DNA of 48,981 bases, from assembly GCA_018060955.1 (NCBI GenBank), contig JAGOVC010000004.1, forward strand, positions 1 to 48,981, read 5' to 3'. The stretch is from Candidatus Woesebacteria bacterium (GTDB lineage Bacteria > Patescibacteriota > Microgenomatia > UBA1400 > UBA12028). Below the pieces are notes generated by a model, which ran no database searches, had not been told where the DNA came from, and saw only the letters and a list, made by a program, of their open reading frames with translations. Position numbers and translations under genes: made by a program. Shown piece after piece: positions 1-7,910 of this stretch (the stretch's first letter is position 1; each line of letters begins with the position of its first letter).

Positions 1-182
1 GATCCTCCGCCTAATCCGATCTCTAATAACTTTTTATCTCTTCCAATAAACGGACTGATTTTTGATACGGTTGAACGTGCTTTTTGCATTGCATATTCGT
101 AGACAAGTTTCGAAAAAAAGTTTTTCGTTTGTCCCGTTTTACATGACACAGACGTTGATTTGGTGATGAACGGAATCGGCAT
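1..182 (-). CDS. Class I SAM-dependent methyltransferase, N-terminal part (runs off left edge)
   Basis: An open frame runs from an ATG at 182 leftwards off the window. The visible 60 residues end in KLLEIGLGGG, which fits motif I (the glycine-rich SAM-binding loop) of Rossmann-fold class I methyltransferases. The preceding helix region (FFSKLVYEYAMQKA) is typical of the segment before motif I. Two further in-frame ATGs lie at 191-194, but a TATGAT -10 box occupies 190-195, exactly 7 nt before the ATG at 182, so I chose 182 as a leaderless start. The substrate cannot be told from this fragment. It is divergent from the gene starting at 395. Confidence 0.6.
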   Translation of the reverse strand, partial: MPIPFITKSTSVSCKTGQTKNFFSKLVYEYAMQKARSTVSKISPFIGRDKKLLEIGLGGG

Positions 183-189
183 GAACCAC

Positions 190-195
190 ATCATA
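190..195 (-). promoter_or_regulatory. -10 box of the partial methyltransferase gene
   Basis: TATGAT on the minus strand ends 7 nt before the ATG at 182. Transcription would begin at about the start codon, giving a leaderless mRNA. Confidence 0.45.
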
Positions 196-277
196 CTGAA
201 TGATTTTTGGGAAATCTACTACTGGATTTTTTAGAGAATGAATTTATACTCAACACCTAATATCCCGGTGAGGATTT

Positions 278-316
278 CTACCACCACAACGCCGTTATCA
301 TGGGTTGGGGTGGTAG
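278..316. repeat. Imperfect hairpin in a divergent intergenic region
   Basis: CTACCACC (278-285) is the exact reverse complement of GGTGGTAG (309-316). Inside it, CAAC (287-290) can pair with GTTG (304-307). The 212-bp interval 183-394 separates two divergent genes, so the hairpin is not an ordinary terminator of either, and the T-rich tract starts only at about 331. It may be an operator or a structured leader. Nothing else clear is visible in this gap. Confidence 0.35.
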
Positions 317-382
317 TCTTGGTTTACACTACTTTTTCCTTTTTTTTGTTTCCTTGATCTTTCTATTCACGTGCTTGCACGA

Positions 383-388
383 TACAAT
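383..388 (+). promoter_or_regulatory. -10 box for the DHH/MYG1-like gene
   Basis: TACAAT ends 6 nt before the ATG at 395. No good -35 is seen at 17-nt spacing. This supports a leaderless start at 395 over the GTG at 371. Confidence 0.5.
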
Positions 389-394
389 GGCGCT

Positions 395-1264
395 ATGAAA
401 TTACTCGTCACGCATCGTGGTCCGGATCTTGATGCAATCGCAAGTTTGTGGGTATTCAAACGTTTTCATACACAAGTGTATGGAGATGCAAAACTCTATT
501 TTGTAAACGCAGGAGACTCTATTGATTTGCGCACTGCAGCAGATATGGGATTTGCCATTGAAGATGTGACGCATGTGGATACGGGACTGGGAGAATTTGA
601 TCATCATCAAGAAGATCGGGGAAAGAAACGAATCTGTGCCACAAGCTTAGTCATTGACTATGTCCAGTCCATACATCCGGAACTAGCTAAAGATAAAGCA
701 CTGGAGTACCTTTCAGAATTTGTCACCGCAATTGATCATTTCGAAGAACAACAATGGCCTAACGCCGCTGATCTAAAAAATCAGTTTATGATTCACAGTT
801 TAATTGAAGGCATTCGCCGCAGTGGGCAAGCAGCAGACGATGAAGCAACCGCGCATTTTGGTTTTCTCTGTTTAGATGCTGCGTATGCTGGAATTCTTGA
901 ACAAATTCAAGCGCAAGAAGATTTGGATACAAAGAAACAAGAATTTTCGACCCCGTGGGGACCAGGAGTTGGAATTGAAAGTGCCAACGATGAAGTTGTA
1001 AAACTGGCACAAAAAAGTGGGTATGTTGTAGCTGTTCGTAAAGACCCAAACAAAGGGGACATTCGCATCAAAGCAGTTCCAGGGAAAGGAATTGATTTAA
1101 CGCCAATTGAACGAAAAGTGCGACAAATGGATTCCGTAGGTCGCTGGTATTTTCATCCCGGGAAAACAATGTTATTAAATGGGTCAAGCAAAGATTCCAG
1201 TCGATTACCTAGTCCGTTGACCCTACAGCAAATTATGACGCTGTTTGAACAATTACCACAATAA
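395..1264 (+). CDS. DHH/MYG1-like metal-dependent phosphoesterase family protein
   Basis: This 289-residue protein opens with VTHRGPDLDAIASLW (His7, Asp11, Asp13), the layout of the first metal-binding motif of DHH-type phosphoesterases. A second acidic/histidine motif, EFDHHQ, lies at residues 67-72; EFDHHQ-like motifs are also typical of the MYG1/UPF0160 family. No membrane segment is seen. Known relatives cleave phosphodiester bonds in nucleotides or short RNA, and the exact substrate here is unknown. The frame opens at a GTG at 371, but the -10 box at 383-388 would sit inside it, so I place the start at 395. The next gene, a HIT protein, follows after 14 nt with its own -10 box overlapping the end of the spacer. 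Confidence 0.6.
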   Translation: MKLLVTHRGPDLDAIASLWVFKRFHTQVYGDAKLYFVNAGDSIDLRTAADMGFAIEDVTHVDTGLGEFDHHQEDRGKKRICATSLVIDYVQSIHPELAKDKALEYLSEFVTAIDHFEEQQWPNAADLKNQFMIHSLIEGIRRSGQAADDEATAHFGFLCLDAAYAGILEQIQAQEDLDTKKQEFSTPWGPGVGIESANDEVVKLAQKSGYVVAVRKDPNKGDIRIKAVPGKGIDLTPIERKVRQMDSVGRWYFHPGKTMLLNGSSKDSSRLPSPLTLQQIMTLFEQLPQ

Positions 1265-1266
1265 GC

Positions 1267-1272
1267 TATAGT
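1267..1272 (+). promoter_or_regulatory. -10 box for the HIT gene
   Basis: TATAGT preceded by GC ends 6 nt before the ATG at 1279. TTGAAC at 1245-1250 is a plausible -35 (16-nt spacer). A leaderless mRNA is inferred. Confidence 0.5.
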
Positions 1273-1278
1273 CAGACT

Positions 1279-1614
1279 ATGTCACAATCCACCATTTTTA
1301 CAAAAATCATCAACCGTGAAGTTCCGTCAACGATCCAGTATGAGGATGACGACTTTATTGCCTTTAATGATATCTATCCCCAGGCTCCCATTCATGTTTT
1401 AGTGGTCCCCAAAAAGCAATACAGCACACTTGAAGAAGTTTCACTCGAGGATGCAGCGTTTCATGCAAAGCTGCTCCAGACTGTGCGAAAAGTGGCCCAA
1501 AAACTCGGAATTGCCGAGAATTATAAGGTTTTGATGAATGTCGGACCCAAAATGCAGCTGGTTCCCCATATTCATGTTCATCTCATGGGAGGGTGGGAAA
1601 ACCCCAGCCCATAA
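1279..1614 (+). CDS. HIT family (HinT-like) nucleotide hydrolase
   Basis: The 111-residue product matches the HinT branch of the histidine triad superfamily over its full length. It has the N-terminal IFTKIINREVP segment, the central PQAPIHVLVVPK strand, and the catalytic triad H97-x-H99-x-H101 followed by MGG. HIT proteins hydrolyse phosphoramidate or mixed-anhydride bonds in nucleoside monophosphate conjugates such as aminoacyl-AMP; this is family knowledge. The residue pair before the triad is LV, and upstream it reads PKMQLVP where many homologs have G(Q)xVxH, a mild divergence. It sits 14 nt after the DHH/MYG1-like gene, but has its own -10 box, so it is probably transcribed separately as well as by read-through. 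Confidence 0.9.
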   Translation: MSQSTIFTKIINREVPSTIQYEDDDFIAFNDIYPQAPIHVLVVPKKQYSTLEEVSLEDAAFHAKLLQTVRKVAQKLGIAENYKVLMNVGPKMQLVPHIHVHLMGGWENPSP

Positions 1615-1690
1615 GGAAGAATACTTCCGGCTACTTGACTGAATGCACCGGTAGGAAAGATTACAGCTTTTAAGAGAGAGAATCGTACAG

Positions 1691-1696
1691 TATAAT
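1691..1696 (+). promoter_or_regulatory. -10 box for rpsU
   Basis: Perfect TATAAT at 1691-1696 with a weak TTTAAG (1669-1674, 16-nt spacer) as possible -35. The start site would be near 1703, leaving a 5' UTR of about 54 nt. Unlike most genes here, rpsU has a real leader and a strong ribosome binding site, GGAGGT at 1743-1748. Confidence 0.6.
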
Positions 1697-1756
1697 AGCT
1701 ACTCTTACATTGAGTTTGACCCATTTGAGTCTACCCGTGAGAGGAGGTGTTCGTTC

Positions 1757-1963
1757 ATGCCTACCATCGTAAAAGCAAAAAAAGATGAAAATACTGATAG
1801 TGTAATCCGCCGCTTTAAGAAGCGCGTACTCACCGACGATATTTTAAAGTTAGTGCAACGTAAAGAATTTTACTTTAAACCTGCATTAATTCGTAAAGAA
1901 AAGAAGAAAGAGCTCGCTAAAAAGCTAGCTCGAGAACGTCGTATACAAGCCAAAATGGGCTAG
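1757..1963 (+). CDS. rpsU: 30S ribosomal protein bS21
   Basis: A 68-residue, very basic protein with the bS21 pattern: a short N-terminal strand (PTIVKAK), a helix containing SVIRRFKKRV, then EFYFKPALIRKEKKKE and a basic tail (ARERRIQAKMG). bS21 binds the 30S platform close to the 3' end of 16S rRNA and helps select mRNAs at initiation. The start is set by GGAGGT ending 8 nt upstream. The gene is monocistronic, with its own TATAAT promoter and a strong terminator starting 20 nt after the stop. A separate, efficiently translated rpsU is interesting in a genome where many other mRNAs look leaderless. Confidence 0.9.
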   Translation: MPTIVKAKKDENTDSVIRRFKKRVLTDDILKLVQRKEFYFKPALIRKEKKKELAKKLARERRIQAKMG

Positions 1964-1982
1964 TATTTTTTCTTGAAACTTT

Positions 1983-2012
1983 AAAGAGACAGCTTTACCG
2001 CTGTCTCTTTTT
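1983..2012 (+). terminator. Rho-independent terminator of rpsU
   Basis: An 11-bp perfect stem, AAAGAGACAGC (1983-1993) with GCTGTCTCTTT (2000-2010), closes a 6-nt loop and runs into a T tract. Confidence 0.85.
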
Positions 2013-2066
2013 GGATTATCAGCTTCTCGCACACTTCGTAACTAGCATTGCAATACTATGACCTGG

Positions 2067-2072
2067 TAAAAT
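2067..2072 (+). promoter_or_regulatory. -10 box for the EamA transporter gene
   Basis: TAAAAT preceded by GG ends 6 nt before the ATG at 2079, implying a leaderless mRNA. No convincing -35 is seen. Confidence 0.45.
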
Positions 2073-2078
2073 TCAATC

Positions 2079-3014
2079 ATGTCGACCACAAAAAAAGCCA
2101 TCCCATCGAGCATGGTAGGAAGTCTCTTCATCATCGCATCGGCTTTGGCATTTGGATCCTATGGAGTATTTTCTCGGTACCTAGAGAACTATGATGTTTT
2201 CTTTCAGACGTACGTGCGTTGCTTAATGGTTGCAGCAGTATTAGCTATCTTTGGAGTAGTAAAACATCAGTTTAAGCCCATTGCCAGAAAAGACTGGGGT
2301 TGGTTTGCCACGGTTCTTCTCTTTACCACATTCTGCATTGCACCCATTACGTATGCATACCGTTTTCTCACTTTAGGAGTTGCCTCCTTTTTGTTTTATA
2401 GTTCGGTAACCGTGTTTTCCTATCTTTTTGGATTTCTCTTTTTCAAAGAAAAATGGACACGAATAAAAATGCTGTCATTGGGTTTGTCGGTCCTAGGGAT
2501 GTTACTTATTTTTTCACTTCAAACCTCAGCTGTTCTTTTAATTCCAGCGTTGCTAGTGTTGTTTAACGGCTTGGCATCGAGTGGGGAGGTGACATTTTCG
2601 AAGAAAATTTCAAATTCCTACTCCAGTACTCAAATCACCTTTCTGATTTTTGCTGTGATTGGAATTTCTCATCTACTGTTATCGCTTGTCGTCGGAGAAA
2701 CACAGGATAGTCGATTGTTTACCCAGTCTTTTCCAATTATGTTACTGTTTGTCGTTGCATCTCTTCTCGGCATGATTACCGTGGTAGAAGGGTTTAAAAG
2801 AGTGGAGCCCAGTATCGGCACAATATTAGGGCTGACAGAAATTGTTTTCTCGGTTGTGATCGGCATCGTTCTGTTTGCTGAGAAGATGACATTTCCTGTT
2901 CTACTAGGTGGCGCTTGTATTTTGATTGCTGCAATTCTCCCGAACATTCAACCACTACAACAGTACTTGTCTAATCGACATGGTAAGGGACACGACAACA
3001 CTTTGGTTTCGTAA
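2079..3014 (+). CDS. EamA/DMT-superfamily transporter
   Basis: A 311-residue polytopic inner-membrane protein with about ten hydrophobic helices arranged as two repeats of five, the usual EamA architecture. The first helix carries the SALAFGSYGVFSR segment, and the last helices contain VEPSIGTILGLTEIVFSVVIGIVLFAEKM, typical of the second EamA repeat (quoted here as a region near residues 247-275). DMT transporters export or import small metabolites, and no substrate can be assigned. The C-terminal 20 residues are polar and cytoplasmic. The stop is followed after 23 nt by the likely ybeY start, and the ybeY -10 box lies just past the stop codon. Confidence 0.85.
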   Translation: MSTTKKAIPSSMVGSLFIIASALAFGSYGVFSRYLENYDVFFQTYVRCLMVAAVLAIFGVVKHQFKPIARKDWGWFATVLLFTTFCIAPITYAYRFLTLGVASFLFYSSVTVFSYLFGFLFFKEKWTRIKMLSLGLSVLGMLLIFSLQTSAVLLIPALLVLFNGLASSGEVTFSKKISNSYSSTQITFLIFAVIGISHLLLSLVVGETQDSRLFTQSFPIMLLFVVASLLGMITVVEGFKRVEPSIGTILGLTEIVFSVVIGIVLFAEKMTFPVLLGGACILIAAILPNIQPLQQYLSNRHGKGHDNTLVS

Positions 3015-3020
3015 AGATGG

Positions 3021-3026
3021 TACAAT
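3021..3026 (+). promoter_or_regulatory. -10 box for ybeY
   Basis: TACAAT preceded by GG lies 11 nt before the ATG at 3038, so the mRNA would be leaderless or have a leader of a few nucleotides. Confidence 0.45.
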
Positions 3027-3037
3027 CTTCTCACCGT

Positions 3038-3475
3038 ATGATTACTGTCTTTCTCTCCGTTGGGTCGCGATATCCTGTCGATCGAAAAAAGATTCGTGAA
3101 CATGTCAAACAAGTTTTGTTGTCAGAGAAAGTTTTTGACGCCACAATCTCCATTAGTATCGTAGGCGAACGGAAAATTAAGGACCTTAATGAACGACTAA
3201 TCAAGCATGAAGGGGTAACTGACGTACTTTCTTTTCCCCAATACGATAAGGGCTCTAGCATTGACTTCGAATCAACCTTGGACCCTACGCCGCAACTCAA
3301 CGAAGCTGGTGCTTTTGTTCTTCCGCCGACTCCCACCCGGAACTTGGGAGATATTGTTGTCTGCTTCCCAGAAGTGGTCCGGCAAGCAATGAAGAAGGGG
3401 AAGATGGTCGATGACCATATTTGTTTCCTCATCGAGCACGGAATCCATCATCTCCTAGGTCACCATCACGAATAA
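3038..3475 (+). CDS. ybeY: Endoribonuclease YbeY (rRNA maturation factor)
   Basis: The 145-residue product ends in HGIHHLLGHHHE, the UPF0054 zinc site (H-x3-H-x5-H; His134, His138, His144). Upstream it has the DVLSFPQ motif that precedes the central sheet and a GDIVVCFPEV strand. YbeY is a zinc-dependent endoribonuclease in 16S rRNA 3' end maturation and ribosome quality control. The frame extends to an ATG at 3017, but that codon overlaps the -10 box, so I prefer the ATG at 3038. The protein stops one residue after the last zinc ligand, a compact C terminus. An insertion of about 30 residues (GSSIDFESTLD to PPTPTRN) lies between the two conserved halves. Confidence 0.88.
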   Translation: MITVFLSVGSRYPVDRKKIREHVKQVLLSEKVFDATISISIVGERKIKDLNERLIKHEGVTDVLSFPQYDKGSSIDFESTLDPTPQLNEAGAFVLPPTPTRNLGDIVVCFPEVVRQAMKKGKMVDDHICFLIEHGIHHLLGHHHE

Positions 3476-3531
3476 GAGATCAGAGTCCCAGAATTGTACA
3501 AACGAGACTACTGTACAGAATAATGGCTGTA

Positions 3532-5439
3532 CTAGGTTGCCTTATCCTCTGATTTTATAGTCACAAACAATTTCTGAACGCTATCCTTCATCGCAGTATA
3601 GGCTCGGACACTCGCTTCAGTTTTATCTGTCGGAGTCGAAAAGGTGTCAGTATGATACTCTCGTATTTTGTTTCGGATTGCAGATAACAGCGTTTCTCGA
3701 ACATCAATATCCATAGCTAAAACTTCTTGAATGTCTGTCGCAATTCCGAGTGTTGATAGATAGGACTCAATTAGTGGAATATTTTGCGCTTGAATCACAA
3801 ACCCTTGTTCTGCCACACGATCAATAAACTGCTGATCTAGTGGCGTGAGCGATCCTTCAAATCCTGCCACAGTTCGTTGTAGATAGCGCATCATTTCTTC
3901 TAGCTCACGCATCTGCTTTTCCATTAGACTATTTGCCTTAAAACTTTGTCTAAGTGCTTCTCGCTGAGCAAGGATTGGACTATCTGCCAATGGGGCGAGG
4001 TGATTGACTGTATCCTTAGGATTTCTACCCACCGCATGCACGAATAAATATCCTTCTGTTTTAAATCCACCAAGGTAGAAAAGTCGACGTTGAGCAGTTT
4101 GAATTTCAGGTAAGTATGTTGCACTGTAGCTTGGAACTTTCGCTAATGCATCAAAAAATCGCTGCAATAAGTAAACATGTTCAGTATTGATGGGGAAATC
4201 GGGTTCTTTTGAGATTGCAGGATCTAAGGCAGAGTGAAGAAGCATTTCAGGAGAAAGTTGATACTGTGTAGAAAGCAAGGCGAGTCCACGCAACTTTTCC
4301 GTGAAATTTAATCCTTTATCCCAGAAACCGTCAGGAAGTCTTGTAGAATCTTGTGATAACTGATCAAAGAAGGTAAGTAGCATTCGATAGTTCTCTTTTT
4401 TATCCGTTAAGAGTGCTTCAAGCTGTTTACGCTGTTCAGCTTGTTGTTCTACTGGTAGTTGTTTGATTCGATCTAACAGATGGATGATTGCGACAGAATC
4501 GACACTGATATTTCTATCAGGGTGACGAGCATCAAACTTTTCTTGCATTCGACTCAGAATCTTTGATGGCTCTGTATCTTCCTCAAATGGGGCATCTAGC
4601 GTGAAAATATTTAACGATATGCGTAACTTGAGATTTAGTAGCAATGGATGGTCAGGAGACAGTTTATCGGTGAGGTAGGCAAGTACATCCTTTCGTTGTA
4701 TGGGTGATAAGGATCGCACCAGAGTTTCGAGCGTGTATCCGATCGTAGGCCAAGAGTCGTTGGGATTTTGATGCGGAGCAGGTGTGGCTTCCGTATAGAG
4801 CGTATATAACCTTAAGATTTTTTCGGGCGAGAGAACATGGAGTACTGATGTCGGAATCTCAAAAGAGGGGGCGGTCTTGAAGAGGGCTTGCACACTGGCA
4901 ACATCATCAGCCAATAGAGCGATCCCGATATACAGACCACGGCGTTTCTTTTCTGAAAGGTCGTCAAACTGACCTTGTTCAAACTTTACAAACGGACGAA
5001 TCTGATCAAGTTTCTGTTCTACAGGCAAATTGTCGCTAATTGCCAATAACGAACCAAGTATTTCCTCTGCTCCGTCCGGATAATTTCCCTTCAAATTGAT
5101 TGGCAATTCATTGGTTAGCCTCTGATTAGCAACAGCAATGATATCTGGGTCTGATGCAATGCCTGCCTCAATTGCTGCCATGACGGTCTTCTTGTTGATT
5201 GCATATCCTTTTGCAGCGCCGATTGTAAGCTCACGCTCCAGAGATAGAGCGGGGTCAATTGGAAGGGGATACGCATGAACGTCTAAAGGAAATGTCTTTT
5301 CGCTGGACTCAGTATTCGCCACCGTGTCTTGAGCTTGACCATAATCTCCGGAATTTCGCCTAACAAATTTCATTAAACGGCTTTTCCAATCAGTTTTTTT
5401 TGACTTCTCAGGTCTCTGGTCGTTTCGTGGCTTTTCCAT
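3532..5439 (-). CDS. Large hypothetical protein, soluble, mostly helical
   Basis: A 635-residue protein that I do not recognise. The first 35 residues are strongly basic (many Lys/Arg), followed by a Ser/Thr/Glu-rich linker and then a long helical region rich in Leu, Gln and Asp with no membrane segment or signal peptide. There are no obvious catalytic motifs or Cys/His clusters. Repeated helix-turn spacing (for example LLDRIKQLPVEQQAEQRKQLE near residues 320-340) suggests an alpha-solenoid-like scaffold, but this is inference. It is convergent with ybeY (56-bp gap) and downstream of the broken hydrolase gene on the same strand, 102 bp away. Confidence 0.7.
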   Translation of the reverse strand: MEKPRNDQRPEKSKKTDWKSRLMKFVRRNSGDYGQAQDTVANTESSEKTFPLDVHAYPLPIDPALSLERELTIGAAKGYAINKKTVMAAIEAGIASDPDIIAVANQRLTNELPINLKGNYPDGAEEILGSLLAISDNLPVEQKLDQIRPFVKFEQGQFDDLSEKKRRGLYIGIALLADDVASVQALFKTAPSFEIPTSVLHVLSPEKILRLYTLYTEATPAPHQNPNDSWPTIGYTLETLVRSLSPIQRKDVLAYLTDKLSPDHPLLLNLKLRISLNIFTLDAPFEEDTEPSKILSRMQEKFDARHPDRNISVDSVAIIHLLDRIKQLPVEQQAEQRKQLEALLTDKKENYRMLLTFFDQLSQDSTRLPDGFWDKGLNFTEKLRGLALLSTQYQLSPEMLLHSALDPAISKEPDFPINTEHVYLLQRFFDALAKVPSYSATYLPEIQTAQRRLFYLGGFKTEGYLFVHAVGRNPKDTVNHLAPLADSPILAQREALRQSFKANSLMEKQMRELEEMMRYLQRTVAGFEGSLTPLDQQFIDRVAEQGFVIQAQNIPLIESYLSTLGIATDIQEVLAMDIDVRETLLSAIRNKIREYHTDTFSTPTDKTEASVRAYTAMKDSVQKLFVTIKSEDKAT

Positions 5440-5541
5440 AAAGCGTGTGAACTTGAATACGAGGATTACCTTCGGAATCCATACTACATCAAAGGGATTT
5501 ACTTTAGTAGAGAATGGATAGTGTCATCTTTGCGAAGCCAT

Positions 5542-6156
5542 CTACTCCGTTGAGGGAATAGATCTGAGAGCTTCTTCTAACAACTCAGGAAACTCATTTG
5601 TCTTGGTTTGGAAGAATAGAAAGTGTCCTTTATTATCTAGTTCAATGATCCTTGGGTTCAAGGCTTTCTTGTACAGATCAAGTGATTGAAGATGGTGGGG
5701 AAAATCATTGGAAGTGAACAAAACGATTTCCTCTGCAATGTGTGGTATTTCTTCTGGTAGCTCAAAATCATACAAATCCTGTCGTGAATCATCAGCAGTT
5801 TCTGGTACCTTTGCCGGTGCTACTAAAATGAGTTTTCTGACAACAACTTTCGTTTCCAACAGCCACCGAACCTAAAAAGCAGCCCTACAACTATGACCGA
5901 TAAGAATACTATTTGCAGTTACGAGGTACTTTTCAAATTCTTCTTTCCAAATGGAGTACTTGGGTTCCCATGAAACGGGAAGGTCAAGAGCGACAGAGGA
6001 CAAACCTCTTTCATTGAGCTTGTTTGCAAGCCAGTTCATCCAACGTTTTTCTTTCGGAGTAACCATTGCCTCACTTGGCGGGCAACCATGAAGAATGATA
6101 TAGCGTGGAGACTTTTCACTCATATTTTGTATCGTATCATAAGAGAATTTTTCCAA
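5542..6156 (-). pseudogene. RBBP9/YdeN-like serine hydrolase interrupted by an in-frame amber codon
   Basis: Two frames, 6156-5872 and 5859-5542, lie in the same reading phase with only a TAG at 5874-5872 and four sense codons (V R W L) between them. Joined, they give a 204-codon alpha/beta hydrolase of the RBBP9/YdeN type: strand plus HG (ILHGCPPS), nucleophile elbow GHSC with Ser89, a DFPHH segment with Asp151, and a C-terminal GHF with His178. The TAG falls five codons after the nucleophile. The usual elbow GHSCG reads GHSCR here, a second unusual change. An ATG at 6123 is an alternative start. A pseudogene, a population variant or a sequencing error are all possible; TAG is a normal stop elsewhere in the window. 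Confidence 0.7.
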
Positions 6157-6224
6157 TCCACACAGGGAATGAGTTGTGAACCTGTCGGCATTACAACCCA
6201 GCTAGTACTCTTCCTTTTTTTTGG

Positions 6225-6230
6225 TACACT
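6225..6230 (+). promoter_or_regulatory. -10 box for dnaX
   Basis: TACACT preceded by GG ends 6 nt before the dnaX ATG at 6237, implying a leaderless mRNA. Confidence 0.5.
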
Positions 6231-6236
6231 GAGCCC

Positions 6237-7850
6237 ATGAGCTGGTATCGAACCTATCGACCACAACGCTTCTCCGACTTACACAGCACTTCTGTCCGAC
6301 AAGCCTACCTACGCCTGCTAGAATCGGGAACATTTTCCCATGCCTATCTTCTCACCGGCCCAAAAGGAACGGGGAAGACCAGTGGGGCACGGATTCTGGC
6401 AAAGATGCTCAACTGTGATGGGAATAAAGAGGCTGTCCTGGCTTGGCTTAACGACTCGACTAATTCAAAAAAGAAACCCGTGGCATTTGTTGAGCCGTGT
6501 AACACGTGTTCCTCTTGTATATCCATTACCAAAGGATCGAGTATGTCGGTCGTGGAAATGGACGCTGCCAGTAATCGCGGAATCGACGACATCCGGGAAC
6601 TGCGGGAACGGATAGGCCTATCTCCGGCTGATGGTCAGGTCTCCGTCTATATTATTGATGAGGTCCACATGCTAACGACAGAAGCCTTTAATGCGCTTCT
6701 AAAGGTCCTAGAAGAACCGCCCGCTCATGTCGTCTTCATTCTTGCGACCACCGATCCACAAAAAATCCCTGCAACCGTTATCTCGCGCTGCACGTCGATT
6801 CGCTACTCCAAAGCAACGACGGAAGAAATTGCCCAAGCACTGGAAATGGTGGCTGCCAAAGAATCCCTTCAAAGCGATGCGGAAGTCTTCACTCGAATTG
6901 CCAAACTCGCCGATGGTAGTTTTCGAGATGCCGTTAAACTCCTAGAATCTGTGGGATCAGGCAAAAAAACAGTAAACGTCCAAGATTTAGAGTTGATCCT
7001 AGGTCCCGGGTCCAATTCCCAAGTATCAGCGTTGCTCAATGCTCTCATTGCAAAAGACAGTGCCCAAGTGAGTGCGGTGTTTGAAGCACTACAAGCGGAT
7101 GGCCGACAAGGTGGTAGTTTTCAAATCGATGTGATCAAAACCCTCCACGATCGGTTGCTTGACTACGCAAAAACAGGGGATAAACGACTAGCTACCGTTG
7201 TTGCGTTGTTCAAACACGTAGCGGTTCCGTTAGAGCCCAGTCTTCCGATACCTTGGATTGGTTTTGAATTAGCGTGTCTAGAGTGGACGCTTGGTGAGTC
7301 CATGGAGGCATTTGCACCAGTGGCGCCCGCACAGAAATCCGCAACAGCCGCTCCAGTAAAATTCGTTGCCCCAGCCGCACGTCCTCAACGGGTAGCAAAA
7401 GAAAAAGAGGTCGAAGTTCCAATCCCAAAGGCTCCTGTCGAACCTCCACCCGTTGTAGAAACGGCACCACTAGCTATAGAAGAACCAAGTAGTGCACAAG
7501 TTAGTACCGTGGATTTTTCTTTGATTGAATCCAAATGGATAACCATCCTACAGAATGTGAAAATAAAAAGTAATTCAGTGGAAGGCTTATTACGGGCAAC
7601 GCGACCCAAAGCCATTACAAATAACAAACTGATCATCGAAGCAGGGTACCAGTTCCATAAAGAACAGTTAGAAATAGAACGCAATCGGCATGTGATCGAA
7701 ACCGTCGTCGAATCCATTTGTGGATCCCCACTCCAAGTAGAGTTTGTAGTCGGTATTAAAACCACGGTAATAAACTCACCGCATAACAATGTATCCGGAG
7801 CGGTAGCCGATGACGGCTTAATAAAAGCGGCAGCAGAAGCTTTTTCATAG
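6237..7850 (+). CDS. dnaX: DNA polymerase III subunit gamma/tau
   Basis: A 537-residue clamp-loader ATPase. It begins with the family signature YRTYRPQRFSDL, then Walker A GPKGTGKT (residues 41-48), a zinc module with Cys60, Cys88, Cys91 and Cys94, the Walker B/DEVHML motif, LLKVLEEPP and the sensor ISRC motif. The loop between the first zinc cysteine and the following trio is about 27 residues, clearly longer than the 8 or so usual in the family. After the lid and collar domains comes a Pro/Ala/Val-rich linker (about residues 365-420) and a C-terminal domain that probably binds the polymerase. It loads the beta clamp onto primed DNA. The delta' partner is at 41.8-42.4 kb. Confidence 0.93.
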   Translation: MSWYRTYRPQRFSDLHSTSVRQAYLRLLESGTFSHAYLLTGPKGTGKTSGARILAKMLNCDGNKEAVLAWLNDSTNSKKKPVAFVEPCNTCSSCISITKGSSMSVVEMDAASNRGIDDIRELRERIGLSPADGQVSVYIIDEVHMLTTEAFNALLKVLEEPPAHVVFILATTDPQKIPATVISRCTSIRYSKATTEEIAQALEMVAAKESLQSDAEVFTRIAKLADGSFRDAVKLLESVGSGKKTVNVQDLELILGPGSNSQVSALLNALIAKDSAQVSAVFEALQADGRQGGSFQIDVIKTLHDRLLDYAKTGDKRLATVVALFKHVAVPLEPSLPIPWIGFELACLEWTLGESMEAFAPVAPAQKSATAAPVKFVAPAARPQRVAKEKEVEVPIPKAPVEPPPVVETAPLAIEEPSSAQVSTVDFSLIESKWITILQNVKIKSNSVEGLLRATRPKAITNNKLIIEAGYQFHKEQLEIERNRHVIETVVESICGSPLQVEFVVGIKTTVINSPHNNVSGAVADDGLIKAAAEAFS

Positions 7851-7868
7851 ATTCGAATGCAAACTAGC

Positions 7869-7874
7869 TATACT
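7869..7874 (+). promoter_or_regulatory. Candidate -10 box upstream of the broken peptidase gene
   Basis: TATACT preceded by GC at 7869-7874, which would give a leader of about 30 nt before the ATG at 7911. A second weak element, TATCTA at 7901-7906, is closer to the ATG. Confidence 0.3.
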
Positions 7875-7910
7875 ATAAACGCAGTAAACTATTAAAGTTT
7901 TATCTATTCT

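Noticed and set aside
371-394. GTG at 371 as the start of the DHH/MYG1-like gene.
   Set aside because: The -10 box at 383-388 lies inside this segment, and the family motif begins right after the ATG at 395.
5872-5874. Stop-codon reassignment (TAG as sense) to explain the interrupted hydrolase.
   Set aside because: TAG ends several conserved genes here, such as rpsU and dnaX, so a general reassignment does not fit.
6963-6969. Run of seven A in dnaX as a possible programmed -1 frameshift site (gamma subunit).
   Set aside because: No Shine-Dalgarno-like stimulator or strong hairpin is seen at the right spacing, and the -1 product would run on for about 40 residues. The A run is not enough evidence.
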